Assembly: GCA_910574455.1 (NCBI GenBank)
Contig: CAJSYZ010000010.1
Location: 1 to 64,000 of the forward strand
Length of the DNA stretch: 64,000 nt
Reading direction: 5' to 3'
From: Trichaptum fuscoviolaceum
Taxonomy: Eukaryota > Basidiomycota > Agaricomycetes > Hymenochaetales > Trichaptaceae
A model generated the notes under the pieces. That model was not told the origin of the DNA. It did not search any database and saw nothing but the letters and a program-made list of their open reading frames with translations. A program made the position numbers and the translations under genes. Positions 10,016 through 22,040 of this stretch are shown in pieces (the first letter of the stretch is position 1; the number at the start of each line of letters is the position of its first letter).

Positions 10016-11657
10016 TCATTCAAATTGACGATTCGAAATTAATCTTCGTCTACAGTCAAAATCCGTAACTTCCACATCAGTCAAATTATTGTACCACCCC
10101 ATTATAACATCAATATCCTTCCTTTTCAATGTGTTCCCATATACTCCAACCCTCACCGAAGGCACCTGCAAATAGACAGATGTAATTGTCAGTGGCAACT
10201 GAAATAACATGTCTTCAACGAACATGACCACTGGAATATCCTTTTCCGTCGGCGGCGGTGTCGAATCTCCCACTATGATGAACGAGAAATACCTCAACAC
10301 TGGATAATCATCCCTCAAGCCCACGACACCGATTTTCCAACTATTCACTAACTCCTCTCCCCCGTTCCCAAATCCAAGGCTCAAGTCGAATATTAAGCGT
10401 AGTGATCCATGGAGTCTTAATCGATCCTCTAAGCTTAACGAATGCAGTTTTGAATGAGCCAACCCGCCCAAAAAACATACTTTGAACCTTGTTAAGTTCA
10501 ACAGTACCGTCGATTTCCAGGCCTATTCCATACAGGCAGTAGTCCGATATTGCAAGATCAACTATTTCCTTCCCACAAGAAAGGAACTCGCGAAACCCCC
10601 GAACGTTCCCGTCAAACGCCCTTAGATGACAGCCTGTAAGTCGAGCCGAGAGATCCTTTCGATGTATTGGAGCGGAAAACGTGTCATCCTTCAGCCTCAA
10701 AACAACTGGAAGTTTCCACTTTGCATATACCGGCTCTCCGACGGCAAAACGCTCGTGCGCATAGCTTTCAACGATGAGACTATGCAGCTTGACCATATTT
10801 GAATTAGAGAATTTTCCAATAATCGTTTCCGACGTAGCCATCGACAGACAAAATCTTGCTTCGTACCATCTATCCGAACGCGCAAAAAGTGTTGAGATCG
10901 ATCGCCAATCGTCTCTCCTTTTGCTTCCATATTGCATATCTCTAGCGTACTCATCGATCGCTACCTTGAGCCCTTTACAGCCTGCCCTTTCTGCCACAAC
11001 ATCGATCATTTCTGGCTCCATCATGTCCGTCAGAGTTATGCTTGCCCACATGCCAGACATACCCAAAGCAACAACTCGGATACGCCGATTAACTGTCGCC
11101 ATCCTGAAAATCAACTTCCAGTCGCCTTCCGAGAGGTCAAGTAGGTTATAAATGATATCGTTCGGTAGATCGTTGAACTTTCGCCCAGTTGCTTTTGCTA
11201 GTTTGGGTACAGGAATAGACCTGTCCGTGCCAACTTGTCCACAACCTCCCATCACTAATGTAGAATGACATCTTCCGATTCGTGAGTCTTCCGCAGCCTC
11301 GAGCTGCACCATCCCATCACCACGCCCTTCCTTGTCACCTTGCGACACATTGATATCTCGCCGCTTCCTTGTTTTCACTTCCCAGAATTTCCTCCTAAAC
11401 CCATAAATTTCACTCAACACCCAGACCAACAATATAAACTCACTTTTCCATTTCCTCGTTCTAAATTGTAAATTAGCTTTAACTGGATGATAGTTTAGTA
11501 CTTCCATACATAGTGAAGACAGATTGACAAGCTTACCGCACGCAGAGACACAGATATGAGTATAAAGAGGAATGACGACCAACTCAGAACGCAGACCCAT
11601 CCTCAGTGAAAAAAAGATTACATAAGAACTGTCCACGACACCCATTTTTTCAAACAT
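10016..11657 (-). CDS. F-box-like protein, frame broken near 10380
   Basis: The minus-strand frame carries an F-box-like segment, KFNDLPNDIIYNLLDL followed by FRMATVNRRIRVVALG and MWASI, at residues 161-205 if the frame starts at 11657. Residues before that are not typical, and an intron-like GTGAGTTTATATTG lies within them. A start at the internal Met at 11312 is therefore more likely. The first frame stops at 10341. The paralogous C-terminal half (SLGFGNGGEELVNSWKIGVV to the end at 10016) continues in a second frame that overlaps 10341-10501, so one frameshift, or an unresolved intron, lies near 10380. Two paralogues (11932-13206 and 25544-26866) share the layout: short F-box, then a divergent LRR-like body ending with a VED-x-L-x-LP segment. 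Role inferred: substrate adaptor for an SCF ligase. Confidence 0.6.
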
Positions 11658-11931
11658 TTTTCCACATAACTATGAACATGACATCTCACCCTCAATTTCA
11701 GCTTCGAGCTCCCATTATATATTATCACTAAACTAAAGCAGAACCTTGGTATATACTGTCACCACTTATTATGACTTATGATTTTCTTCAGACCACTGAA
11801 TAATATATCTACTGATCTCTCTCTCTACATACAGATTCGACCTTCTAGCTACACCGTACCGGCATACAATACCAGACAAACTACTCTGTTATGTAGTTGC
11901 CAATGAACACCCATAACTTCAAACCACCTCC

Positions 11932-13206
11932 TCACAATTCCAAACTCCTTCTCCTCTCCAATAATAATCCAAACTCCCTCTCTACCTTCCCTTTAAATCC
12001 CTCCTCTACCATATCGCATGCAGATACCACTACATCCATAAAAGCAGGACTAGCGAGTACTCTAGCATTACCCTGAGCGTCTTCACGGCAAGCGTACAAC
12101 GGGATATACGAGATTGACAAGTCGACCCGTCGAACCAATTCAGGAAGATAATAGAAAATATCCTCCACGAAGTATAATCGGCAATTCGTACCAGCATCAC
12201 CAACATGGTCATCTCGAGTTTCCACCTCGATTTGATCAGACCCCATATGAAGTGAGAAATATGTCAGACTTCCGAACTGCTTCTTCATATTCCGCATCCA
12301 CTCCTTGCAATCATCCACGCTTGACATCCGATTCCGACCGTCACCGAGATTAAACACAATTGTTAGTCGATCCAGATTTTTAGTGTCGAAAACGCCAGTA
12401 ATAACCGACAAACCACCCTCGGTCGCATCCAAAAAGACAATAGTTAATTCCTTTAACCATGGCATAACTATCGAACCCTCTTCTGCAAATCCCGTCGCGT
12501 GTTTGGAATATAATTTCACAGTCAATTCTCGTAGATGTCGGGACTTGTTGAGAAATGATGCCAAAACCGAAAGCTGTTCAACAGACAATGCGAAACAGCA
12601 CGTTATTGTCATCGGTGCGTCTATTAGGCGGAAAATTTGACACCGGGATTCGCCATCCGATAGATCTTGGAGTATGGGAAATTTCCAGTATCCATAGAAA
12701 GGTACCTGATGATAAGAACCATAAATATTGCCGATTTTCATCGTCAACAACTTGGTCATTATCTCAGAGCCGTATACCTCTCGGATTGCTACTTCCGTTT
12801 CCGACCTAATGTTGAACTCGACGCTTCTCCATCTCCCGCAGTAGCGAAACAAGGTACATATCGCAGACATGTTTCCGAGACAGGCTTCGAATAGCCTTTC
12901 CCCATGTAATTGAAAAGAGTCCCTTTCGTCGATAACAACGTCAAAGTCGCGGTCCTTGCACCTCTTGATTACCATGTTAATGAAATCCATCCTCATATCG
13001 CTTGTAAGACGTATGTTCGACCATAAACCAGCATTTTCCACAACCAGTTCTCGAATCCAGTGAGAAAGACTCGAGATAGCCATCAAATCTCCCGGACAGA
13101 AGCTTAGATTATGGAACACCATAAAGATCAGTTCCAAAGGCAAGCACCTGAACCAATTCTTTCCAGCGTATCGACTGCTACTCAACTCTTCACATGAATA
13201 GTTCAC
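11932..13206 (-). CDS. F-box-like protein, paralogue
   Basis: A single open frame of 424 codons. The F-box-like segment is near residues 17-60: WFRCLPLELIFMVFHNLSF, then ISSLSHWIRELVVENAGLWS. The body has the family features NMVIKRCKDRDFDVVIDE (residues ~77-94), a central WRSVEFNIRSETE, and a C-terminal RLYFVEDIFYYLPELVRRV. The frame opens with GTG at 13206 and has no upstream ATG before a stop. The bases just before it read as a splice acceptor (GATCAG), so the true start is probably in an upstream exon. The gene is 280 bp from the paralogue at 10.0-11.6 kb, in the same orientation, consistent with tandem duplication. Confidence 0.65.
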   Translation of the reverse strand: MNYSCEELSSSRYAGKNWFRCLPLELIFMVFHNLSFCPGDLMAISSLSHWIRELVVENAGLWSNIRLTSDMRMDFINMVIKRCKDRDFDVVIDERDSFQLHGERLFEACLGNMSAICTLFRYCGRWRSVEFNIRSETEVAIREVYGSEIMTKLLTMKIGNIYGSYHQVPFYGYWKFPILQDLSDGESRCQIFRLIDAPMTITCCFALSVEQLSVLASFLNKSRHLRELTVKLYSKHATGFAEEGSIVMPWLKELTIVFLDATEGGLSVITGVFDTKNLDRLTIVFNLGDGRNRMSSVDDCKEWMRNMKKQFGSLTYFSLHMGSDQIEVETRDDHVGDAGTNCRLYFVEDIFYYLPELVRRVDLSISYIPLYACREDAQGNARVLASPAFMDVVVSACDMVEEGFKGKVEREFGLLLERRRSLEL

Positions 13207-13771
13207 CTGATCTCCAGCACAAAATGGCCTTTCCCTATATCCCTCACTTCAACCATCACATAGAAGTACACATTTGATCCCACTTACCCTTCAATTCTTG
13301 TCCCAGACGACTTCGAATTCTCCACAGTATCCTTATCGTTCCCAGCTCCCAGAAAGGGTACGTATGACCTGTAATAAAGGTTTAAATCAATCTAACCATA
13401 CCTCCATCGGGTTCGAACTTTATCGAAACTCACATGCTAAAAATCACAAATATCATAAGTATCAATTATTCACTTATATCAAATAACAATACTCACAGAA
13501 CAAAGTAAATCCACACACTATTGCAAGAACAAGAGTTTCCACGACCTGAAGAGAATTTTATTATCTGTTGAGAAAAAAACCTCATAGAGTGATATCGAAC
13601 GAAGTTATAAAGCATCGCTTCAAACCAAAACAGCCGTGTACGGAAAGTCCCTCCGGCATCCAGTACTACGCAAATTCACGTGACATAATACCCTTACGAA
13701 CCCCCAAACAAGTACACAAACAAAACCACAAATGTTATACAGTAAAAAAACTTTGATGCCAAATCTCAAAC
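13207..13771. other. Upstream region of the F-box-like gene
   Basis: AT-rich, with short plus-strand frames (13274-13486, 13568-13756) that are Lys/His/Asn-rich and unlike any domain I know. The first exon of the minus-strand F-box-like gene may lie here. Confidence 0.35.
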
Positions 13772-13862
13772 CGGCAGTTAGTGGATAAGATCACAACAGA
13801 GCCCTCTACCTCAGTTTCGCATGAAGCCATTGTTATGGAAAGCAAACATTATATAATGTAAG
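13772..13862 (+). repeat. Repeat A, degenerate copy
   Basis: GGCAGTTAGTGG, then ACAGAGCCCTCTACC and a GTTATGGAAAG block, align with repeat A copies 3 and 4, but the hairpin arm is lost. This is an old, decayed copy. Confidence 0.45.
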
Positions 13863-13886
13863 GTAAGCAGCAGAAGGAAGAAAGTC

Positions 13887-13909
13887 AAAGTGCAGTATGC
13901 CAGTGTGCG
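13887..13909 (+). repeat. Short dispersed repeat, copy 1 of 2
   Basis: AAAGTGCAGTATGCCAGTGT recurs exactly at 16569, 2.7 kb downstream in the same orientation. It could mark the boundary of a larger element that contains the decayed fragments between them. Confidence 0.5.
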
Positions 13910-14394
13910 CCGTCAGAGCCAGCGGTCCCCGACACGAACATGCATTAATTTTGACGCTGAACCCAATACAGAGGCGGGTAATACTGTCATAAGATATCAT
14001 TCAATTCCTTTACTACTTAGCAGAAGAGACAGAAAAATAGGGGAAAAAAATAGTTGAAACGTAAGGCAATGTGCGGAGTACAAAGTACTATAGGTAATGA
14101 ATATAAAAAAGAGAAAACAATTACACATGTACGTATGTTTGTGCCAGTGATGTCAAACGGTCTTGCGGATCGTATTGACTCGTATGCTAGACTCGAGACA
14201 GGCAAATGTCGGAAGGCCGAGGAACTGTGGCGACAGAAGCGGTAGCGGAAGGTTAACGAGGCTGCTTGGTGGACACAACCTCGGGTGCGTCGGTACTTGC
14301 ACCTGCATGGTTGTTGACGGTCGAAAGACGAAAATGGCAAACTTCCTACGCCAATGGTGAGAGAGATGGAAAGAAGATAAGAGAGGATATACTC

Positions 14395-14600
14395 ACATTT
14401 TCAGAAGCGGTCTGCCACTTAGGAGATTGGACTCAGGATTGGACCCAGGATGATGGATATCTGGGTGGCAACTTCATACACTGCGTGTGAGGTGAGAATG
14501 ATATTCAAGACCAGAAGAATAATAAACTCACGATTTCGGAAGGGGAACTGCTGTCCAAGCTAATGGGCCCGAGGCATACACTAACTCTGAAGTTCAGTAA
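14395..14600 (-). pseudogene. Unidentified gene fragment, paralogue of 21838-22040
   Basis: The minus strand has two short exon-like blocks flanked by splice-like sites: one encoding GPLAWTAVPLPKS before a GTGAGT donor, and one ending GGCAGACCGCTTCTGAAAAT before another GTGAGT. The same two blocks, same order and spacing, occur at 21838-22040, where the first reads LDPSAWTVVSLPKL. The two copies differ at many sites but keep the splice signals, so both derive from one intron-containing gene that I do not recognise. Confidence 0.5.
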
Positions 14601-15039
14601 GCTATCGAGTGTCGAAAAAGAGTGCTGCCTACGATGTAATGAAAAGCCTCCACTATAGTGGCAATGTGGAGCATAAAATACCAACTAAAGTGCCCCGCGA
14701 GTCAGCGCCCTCAAAAATGGTGACGGAGGACATACTAGAGTGGCGGAGGCAAAGGCGAAGATCAATGATAGAGAGATCGATGGATGGTCGTCCGGGCTGC
14801 ATCGGAAGCAGCACCAATAGCGGATTCGTGCAGGAGCGTCGAAGGAGAAAAGCACTCAACGAACAGTACAAGAAAATGGCGGATGCTTTGGGGATTGGGG
14901 TGCTTGAGTAACGAGGCTTCCCCAAAACTCTCAAACTATTCTCTCGCTTGCTTGTCTGAACAATGAAATAACCTGATACGATCTGGCAGATCTCCTGGAA
15001 GATTTTACATTGTCAAATCTGACAGAGATAACAAGTAGT
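14601..15039. other. Unassigned stretch with a small basic open frame
   Basis: The plus strand has a 100-codon frame (14609-14911) with a basic stretch (QERRRRKALNEQYKKMADAL) that recalls a bHLH basic region, but no second helix follows. I regard it as uncertain and possibly a remnant. Confidence 0.25.
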
Positions 15040-16165
15040 ACTATTCCCGCTCACTGAAATCAAGTTCTCGGTGCCCTGGTGGGAAAGAAACTCTGGCAGT
15101 CTGGATTTATTTGCTTGCTCGGCCCCAAGTTCACCCATGAACTCCCAGTTATTCGACTTGCACGTCCTGTCTCCTGTGTATCAACGCAAATCGCGTAGAG
15201 ATTCCAGCGCAACGCAAGATGGCTTTGTCCGCAGCTGGTCGATACAAGTTCAGGATCTCGTACGCGAAGAGGATCCCAGCGAACGAGGCGAGCTTGCGCA
15301 CTGGGGTGCCATAGGTTCCCGCACATGATCTGTGAGACGCAAACGAGTTCGAGGTGGTCTCAACAATGACTCAAAAGTGCCGATCTCTGTGAAGCAGTTG
15401 AAAGTTCTGGTCAGACTCATCATGGGCACGCACGGTCTTCCACATCTCCCCGAATGCACATCTCCCCGAATGATAACATTGTGGTTTTTCTGAGCGTCGA
15501 GCGAAGCACGGACATATTAACGGTGGACGCCATGCGCATGAGCTCTTCCACCCCTTGGAACATCGCTTTGGGCGTATCCTCGCCAGCAAAGACATGCTCA
15601 TACACGAAGTGTGCAGCACGGACAGTATCAGGTTCGTTCGCCAGGTGTTCCAGCATCAGGTAAGTATATGTAGGGAGGTGTTAATCCTGATAAGTCGCTG
15701 ACACTCGAAACGTCTGAGCCAGCGCACTGTCGTCTGTAGGCTTCCAGAAGTTGTGCACATTCGGAATAGAGACCGACGTTGTGCGAGAAGCCAGGCGGGG
15801 CCGCAGTTTCAGAGGAGGCGGAACACGACGCAGGACTTTATAGGTGTCGGCGACAAAGAAGACGGGCGTGTTCTCGTCATCAGTCTGACAATTGGGGCTG
15901 TCCTTCGGATGATTTCTCATCGGATGAATAAAGGTCTCAAATGGATTGCTCTTGAATTCATCTTCAGTTTGGATGATGTAGAGATAATTCCGGCTCACCA
16001 GGTGACACAGCGTACCCAACAACTACCTGCGTCTCAAGACCGGTGTATGCGAGGTGTACCTCATCGACCCTTGCTTGATGAACGAAAGAATGTCCTGTTG
16101 GCGTCGGCCTGTTTGATGGCAGCCCAGTTGGCACTTCTCAAGCGTGCTCCGTGTTTGAGGTAAGC
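15040..16165 (-). pseudogene. Unidentified multi-exon gene fragment
   Basis: Minus-strand blocks read as real protein but in different frames: NWAAIKQADANRTFFRSS (near 16100), TPVFFVADTYKVLRRVPPPL (near 15850), HNFWKPTDDSALAQTFRVSA (15740), HLANEPDTVRAAHFVYEHVF (15640), EELMRMASTVNMSVLRSTLR (15540) and VRKLASFAGILFAYEILNLY (15280). Intron-like sites (for example near 15660) separate some of them; others are joined only by frameshifts. I do not recognise the family. Its minus-strand orientation matches the other decayed fragments in the window. Confidence 0.5.
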
Positions 16166-16169
16166 AAGA

Positions 16170-17600
16170 CTATCGAAGTACAAACATCCTTGGAAACGAG
16201 CGGAGGCAAATCATGATCATTGCTGCTGTTGTCGTGAGTGAGTGAGGTGTGTCGGTTGAAGAAATTGAGCTGGAGGATAAGGTAAAATAATAAATAAACT
16301 GAAAGTAGACCACAGAAGCAGGGAAAAGGTACGAAAAAATAATAAGATAAAAACCACAATAACCAAGAGAAAACAGGCTACACAGAGAATAAACTAGGAA
16401 TGGAAGATTTAGGCTACACATGAGATTAAAAAGACAGTTTACCAGGAACGAAGGAGATAAGAGAAAATGGGCGATTGGCTGGGAGCGTGAGAATTGGCTT
16501 ACTTTCTGTAAAACTGGATTAAAGTTCACGACGACACATCACTCCCTCAGCTACGCTTCGTGTCGGGGAAAGTGCAGTATGCCAGTGTGCGGATCAACAT
16601 CCGTCGCGGCATCGGAAGCTTCTAGTGCTCTTGGTTGTCGGTTTCAATGACGCCCAAACGGGTATGCACATCTGCGAACCTCGACACCGTTTCATCCGCG
16701 ACGCAGTTCGGACCTGGCTGAAAAGGCAGAATTTTTAAATCCACTAGATCATCAGTAACTACATAACTATAACAATCAAAATAACCACATGTACCGCAAT
16801 TTACTCTTCCTCAGCAAAAGCCTCCTAATCTTCCTTCCCGTAAGCGGGTGCCTCAAATAGGCAGATTCTGTGATAGGCACCGTTTTTCCAGAATCGTTTG
16901 GAGAAAACCATTTTTAAGGACTACATGAGTGTAAGACTAACGAGTTCTGGACGAAACCTCGCTTAGCTGTATGAGATACAGAAAGCTTGCACACAGTTAC
17001 CAATCTTCTCCCAATTGACACTGCTATCGTCGGAATAAGAGCTAATCACGAAGGGTTGTATCAAGTTTCACTCTAAGCGCAGCGCTTGGCGCAGGAAGCG
17101 ACAAGCTGCATCCAGCGGGCTAAGCATCGCGAAGCTGATGATCGTGTTGAATAAATCCATTCCATCCATTACAGCATCAATGGTAGCGTCAACACGCGAT
17201 AGATCGTCTCCTTTCTCATTTCCAAAATTCTAAAGAGACTTATGGAAAAGGCCACCAAATATGACTTACACTCCATTTACTACCAGTATCTACATCTATA
17301 TCACCCAATACCAATCCACATTCTCCACAGACAAGGTCACCGATGCTGAAGGCATTGATCAAGCGAAGAAATTTGCACAGGACGCCGAAGATGATGTCGG
17401 ACCGCTTTCCATTTTGCTCAACCTCGACACGTCGTAAATAAGGTGGACAATGGTATGTGAGATTAGCATCAGATTACAAGAAACTGTGAAGGAAATACAA
17501 GAAAAACGAATAAGAGAACTTATATTAATCGATGGCGATGAACTGCGGGCGGTGCTGCCTCTTGCGATGTACCGGATAGATCCGAGACATTACTGTACAT
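16170..17600. other. Intergenic, mostly AT-rich
   Basis: A hydrophobic 119-codon minus frame (16170-16529) is an artefact of T-rich sequence. A short plus-strand frame near 17330-17440 (ending DVGPLSILLNLDTS) looks protein-like but is too short to assign. The repeat at 16569-16591 matches 13887-13909. Confidence 0.35.
16569..16591 (+). repeat. Short dispersed repeat, copy 2 of 2
   Basis: Exact match of 23 bases to 13887-13909 in the same orientation. Confidence 0.5.
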
Positions 17601-17604
17601 TACA

Positions 17605-18690
17605 CTGACTCGTTCCTGCGCTCCCGCACGCTACCGTCCGTTGTCGACAATCTAGAAAGAAAGGCTTCCTCGAAGGATGCTGTAGTATAAAATTGGGCTT
17701 GCAGGTTCTTGTGGGAGAAGCCGCCCAGGAGCTCCCTGAACAGGTCCTTGCTCTAGGACAACTTGGGTTCCCGAGGGACCGACGAGTCAAGCCCACAACC
17801 GAAGGGAGGCGCAGCCTCTGACGAGGAGAAACCTCGGCAAACCCACAGGGAAGGCTTGGCCAACCGAAGGTCTCCATAGATAGTGCCACCCATGTAAATA
17901 AACACTTGAGTACAATACTCACTTTACTTCTGTTCCACACCCTGAATCTCGGCAACAAGTAATGGGCTTTGATATTGCAGGTGGAATCTGCTGCTTTAAA
18001 AGTGGGTTGTAACCTCTAATTTGAAAGCAGGTAGCATCTGCTGGGCAGCCAGGCTGCATAATGGGAGCATCCACTATTTAGCAATGAGAGACCACCGCGA
18101 CTGACTGGGCTTTTATTTAGCAAATAGCATCTGCTGCTGCGGGAAGCATGCGCTGGGCACACAGACAGCCGCGGCTGATTGCGCTTTTTTTTATAGCAGG
18201 TAGCATCTGCTGCTTTGAAAGCGAGTTGCGTCCGAAAGGCCTTGACCAATAAGTTGGGTACCACAAATAAGGCCTCGTCCGAATGGCTTTGTTGAAACAG
18301 GTAGCGTCCCCTAGGCGTTGAGCAAATAAGTCGGGTGACACAAAGAAGGCCTCGACCGACACAGGCATTGCAAGCTTTGTTATAGCAGATAGTGTCTGCT
18401 GCTTTGAAAGCGGCCCGGGGTAGCATCCGCGAGGCCTTGAGCAGAGAGCCAGGTGGTACAAATAAGGCTTTGACCGAATGACTTTGTTACAGCGGTTAGC
18501 GTCCGCTAGGCATTGACAAATGGGTCTTCATCTTGCATTCTTACGAAACGACATATTCGCGGTCTTCATTGTGTGTCGCCGCTGTCTTGAGGTTCGGAGC
18601 GTCAATGATGAAGAGACGCGACGCAGTTTGACGCGTGACGTACGCGTGCACCCACTTGTCTCGAGTTGTGGTATTTCTTCTAGCGTAACA
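17605..18690 (+). repeat. Repeat C, copy 1 (block order P-Q-R)
   Basis: Three blocks are shared with 34105-34788. P (17605-17955) contains TAGAAAGAAAGGCTTCCTCG and GGCGCAGCCTCTGACGAGGA. Q (17955-18515) is a degenerate tandem array of GCAGGTAGCATCTGCTGCTT-type units. R (18560-18690) contains TGTCGCCGCTGTCTTGAGG and GCGTGACGTACGCGTGC. In the second copy the order is R-P-Q. No reading frame is conserved between copies. Confidence 0.7.
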
Positions 18691-18699
18691 TATGCATCT

Positions 18700-20465
18700 T
18701 TCTCATTCTCATGTGAGCACAGTATCACATGACTATATCAAACCAAACACAACCATCTCACTATGCGACAACTAGTGACATAGCTCCCAGACTAAAGAAG
18801 CAATGCGCAGCAAAATCCACACCCATAGCAGTGATAAGATCTGCACATCGAGCACGTACGTCAAGAACAGTTTCAAGGCCCAAATGCACCATCATGGATG
18901 AAAAATCTCTGAGCTGAACCGCTTCCTTTCACCAAATGGCACAATCACGCGTAAGCCTAAATTCTCACAGAGCAATGATGCTAAATCTGAGGTTTACTGT
19001 TCGAAACAGATTCCCTGCTGCCAGACACTTTTTTTGCGGAATATCTTTGTGATATATAATAGTATCTATTGCGAACCAATTGATTTGTGGTCTATTGTCA
19101 TTCATAGGTAAAGACACATTCCTGTCAAATGGTATAGTGCCGCACTTATGCTCGCCAAGATATACCTCAGATTGGTAGCCAATTTGCAAGGACGTTCCCT
19201 ATCTTTCAAAACTCTCGGATCTATTAAACAGACTCTCTCAGCCATCGGACAACGTCTCATCGACACTACAACTTCTATCCGCTATTCACCGTAGCAATGA
19301 TATAATCAAAATACTCAAACAATACGGCCGGAGTAAAGCTAACTTTCACAGAGATATTTATTAGCAATTAGGTACATTTTGATTTTGTCCAAGATAAACA
19401 TTCCCTGCCCTTATCAAATTTTAAATATACGAAAAAGTAACTTTATCGCATATGTATATCGGTTGGATTGTGATATAACACTCCGACCCCGCTAGTTCAG
19501 GACATAAAAGGAGTACGAAAGTCGACGACTTCCGAACTGCTTTAGTGAATACATCCAACTGTTGTACACATATACTTTATATAATGTCTAGCATACCGTC
19601 AACATTGATCCGAATCGGCTCACTGATAATTTTTTTTTTCCATGAATACTCATTCAGAGAGAATGCAATGTAAAGCGGTAGCAGACGGTTGGCTGGTCAT
19701 ATATAGAAAACTAACAAATCAGGAAAGGACAGAGAGGTAAACAAATGGATGAAATTAAGAAAGAAGTGAGTCTGGGGAAGAAGGGATTTTGAGAAAATCA
19801 CTGGCATAAAACAACGAGATATTTTCCGATCGGGAAAGAAGTAAAGTGGCATTAGGACAAATGTCAAACATCGGAAACAGTTCTATCTTCTTCTATCCCA
19901 TATATACAATATCGGACATGCTTCTGAAACCTAACCCTGTTCTTAGTCTTATGTACTCGACAAACTGGGCAGAGGAGACGATCGACATATAACTCCCTGT
20001 CGACAAAAAAGACTTTTCCATCTGTAGAGCAGTTAGTAACTCTATCTACATAGTCACAGTATAAGATACGTACATTTGCTAGTCACTTTCACAGGTGATT
20101 CATGGAAATCACGCTCATGTTTGAGCCTAGCTTGATATCCACGGATTGCTGTATTGCACGTAGCTTTAGTGCAAATGTACGAAAGCATGGCCGAGTCTGG
20201 AATATAATAGAAAATTAGAAACATAGTAACATATGTCTAATAAAACTATCAGACTTAAAACTTAATGCTTTAATTAGGAAGATAGAAAGAAAGATCAAGA
20301 ACATTTCGAACGAAAGCCAATCTCTTTATACTACCTGATACAAATACATACAAATATTTAACAACAACAATAGATAATTCGGGAGGACCAGCATGACTGG
20401 CAAGGCCCGATACCCCTCCCAAATTTCCCAAAACATTAATCAAAACAAAAAAGTTAAAAATACTA
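18700..20465. other. Intergenic, AT-rich
   Basis: No convincing gene. A short minus-strand match to the F-box-like family (KQFGSRRLSYSF near 19530, against KKQFGSLTYFSL in the 12-kb paralogue) may be a trace of another decayed copy. Confidence 0.35.
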
Positions 20466-20469
20466 CCGA

Positions 20470-21052
20470 TTATAAATATGTACAAAAACCAAATAACAAA
20501 CGGAGAAGAACGGGGGCCGTCGCAATGTCGCGCTGATTGAAGGACATGGGGCTCGTCAGGGGAACGACATGTATACAATGGCAACGCAGTACAGGCTCGA
20601 CGAGGAAAAAGACAACAAGAGCAATAGTTATCACGTCCGCCAATGTCCCCATTGCTTCCCGTATGTCGCTAGCGATAATCCGGCCCAATGGAATATTGTC
20701 TGTGATAATATCTAACAATACACTAGGCTAAAATGCCTCGATGTACTAATCAGTCCGCCTTTGCAAGTGTTAAAAGAGTGGATCGGAAAGAAAATCATCA
20801 CAAGATGTAAGCCACATATAGTGTTGGAAGGAAGGTAGCAATGGCTTTGTCAAGCGAAGGAATGTAATCGTGTGGATGAGAGAAGAGCGTCACATTCCAG
20901 AACCCGAGGCAAATAAGGCACCAGTAAAAGAAGATCCGGGTTGGTCTGAGGACCAAGAAGATAAATGCAGTTACAAGGATATTGAATACAAGTGCAAAGT
21001 CTCTGAAGTAGGTACATTGCGGGTACACGGTAGGAAACGCTGCTGACGTCAA
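20470..21052 (-). pseudogene. LCCL-domain membrane protein fragment
   Basis: Fungal LCCL-domain proteins are multi-pass membrane proteins of unknown function. The minus strand gives FPTVYPQCTYFRDFALVFN followed by two hydrophobic stretches (ILVTAFIFLVLRPTRIFFYW, CLICLGFWNVTLFSHP), FLPTLYVAY, a stop, then in another frame NIPLGRIIASDIREAMG and a hydrophobic run. This matches the membrane core of the family as I know it, with roughly 40 residues lost or replaced between the two blocks. The LCCL domain itself is not seen. Minus-strand orientation is shared with the other fragments. Confidence 0.65.
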
Positions 21053-21229
21053 GCCATGGGCTAGGGATTTATAAAGTTACACACTTACGCAGGACCACAG
21101 CCACCAGTTGAGTCCTTCAACGAGTCCCTAGAATTAAAAAAATGAATGGAGACATTCAGTGTGATGGAGAGGAGCATATGTGGATTCATCCGGGAGAACG
21201 ACATGTATATAACTACAATGAGGTACAGT

Positions 21230-21600
21230 CTTTCCAAGTAGTTCAGCATCGTCGAGCTTGAATCTGGCTTTCCCCCGCTTTCATCAGTTCTTGTACGTTG
21301 CTCACCTGTTTCTCCAGCCGGAGCTCAGCCAGCACGGTCATGATGTCAAGGCTTTCGCCACAATGTACATATTGAGGAAAGAGAGCATCCCCTGCTCGAT
21401 GTCTGGGGCGCCACTACACAGGTGCACTAAAGATGGCCATGTGTTCTCCCAGCACAGTGGATAGTGCGAGGCGACAGAAGCAGGTGTCGCATGCGTGTCC
21501 AAGATTGCGGTGAAGCTGTTCCTCTATGGCTTCGATAAAAGCTGCTCAGCATGAGTCTTCCTGCTGTTCGTGGAGCCAACATGCATGAGCACCTTCCTCT
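21230..21600 (-). pseudogene. Unidentified decayed coding fragment
   Basis: The minus strand reads DTHATPASVASHYPLCWENT, CSGAPDIEQGMLSFLNMYIV and AKALTS before a stop, then LAELRLEKQVSNVQELMKAG in another frame. The alternation of protein-like blocks and frame changes indicates a decayed gene. I do not recognise the family. Confidence 0.4.
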
Positions 21601-21837
21601 GGATCTAGTGATACGTTTGACAACACAAGGGGGTTAATTGGGTTCTTCTTCGGATGTACGACGAGTGGCATTTTCAAATGCCAAAGTCCTACTTTTGGTG
21701 TTGGACTTATGGGAAACGGCCGAGGTTGTTAACTTTCGTCGAGCTTGTCAGTAAGCTACGGAAAATCATACGATGCCGCAACCTCACCCAATATAAACCA
21801 AATTAGTTGTCAACATCGCAAAAGTACTGCACAGATG

Positions 21838-22040
21838 CTCACGTTTTCAGAAGTGGTCTGCCACTTAACAAGTTAGACCAAGAATTCTGGACGTTTGTGT
21901 AGCAAATTCCTACACTGCGTCTGAGGGTTGGTCTGCATTACCATAGCAAAAGAAGACATGGATACTCACAGTTTCGGAAGAGAAACTACCGTCCAAGCTG
22001 ATGGATCTAAGGCGTACACTGACTCTGATATTTAGTATGT
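21838..22040 (-). pseudogene. Unidentified gene fragment, paralogue of 14395-14600
   Basis: Contains the same two exon-like blocks and splice-like signals as 14395-14600, more diverged in the first block. The minus-strand frame YALDPSAWTVVSLPKL precedes a GTGAGT donor. Confidence 0.5.

Noticed and set aside
13405..13425. GGTTCGAAC box-B-like motif suggesting a tRNA gene
   Set aside because: No A box or cloverleaf could be drawn around it. No convincing tRNA or rRNA gene was found in the window.
14821..14900. bHLH transcription factor at the end of the 100-codon frame
   Set aside because: Only a basic stretch resembles the family; no loop or second helix follows, so no call was made.
16170..16529. 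Hydrophobic 119-codon minus frame
   Set aside because: T-rich DNA gives Leu/Phe/Ser runs; no start context, family or splice evidence.
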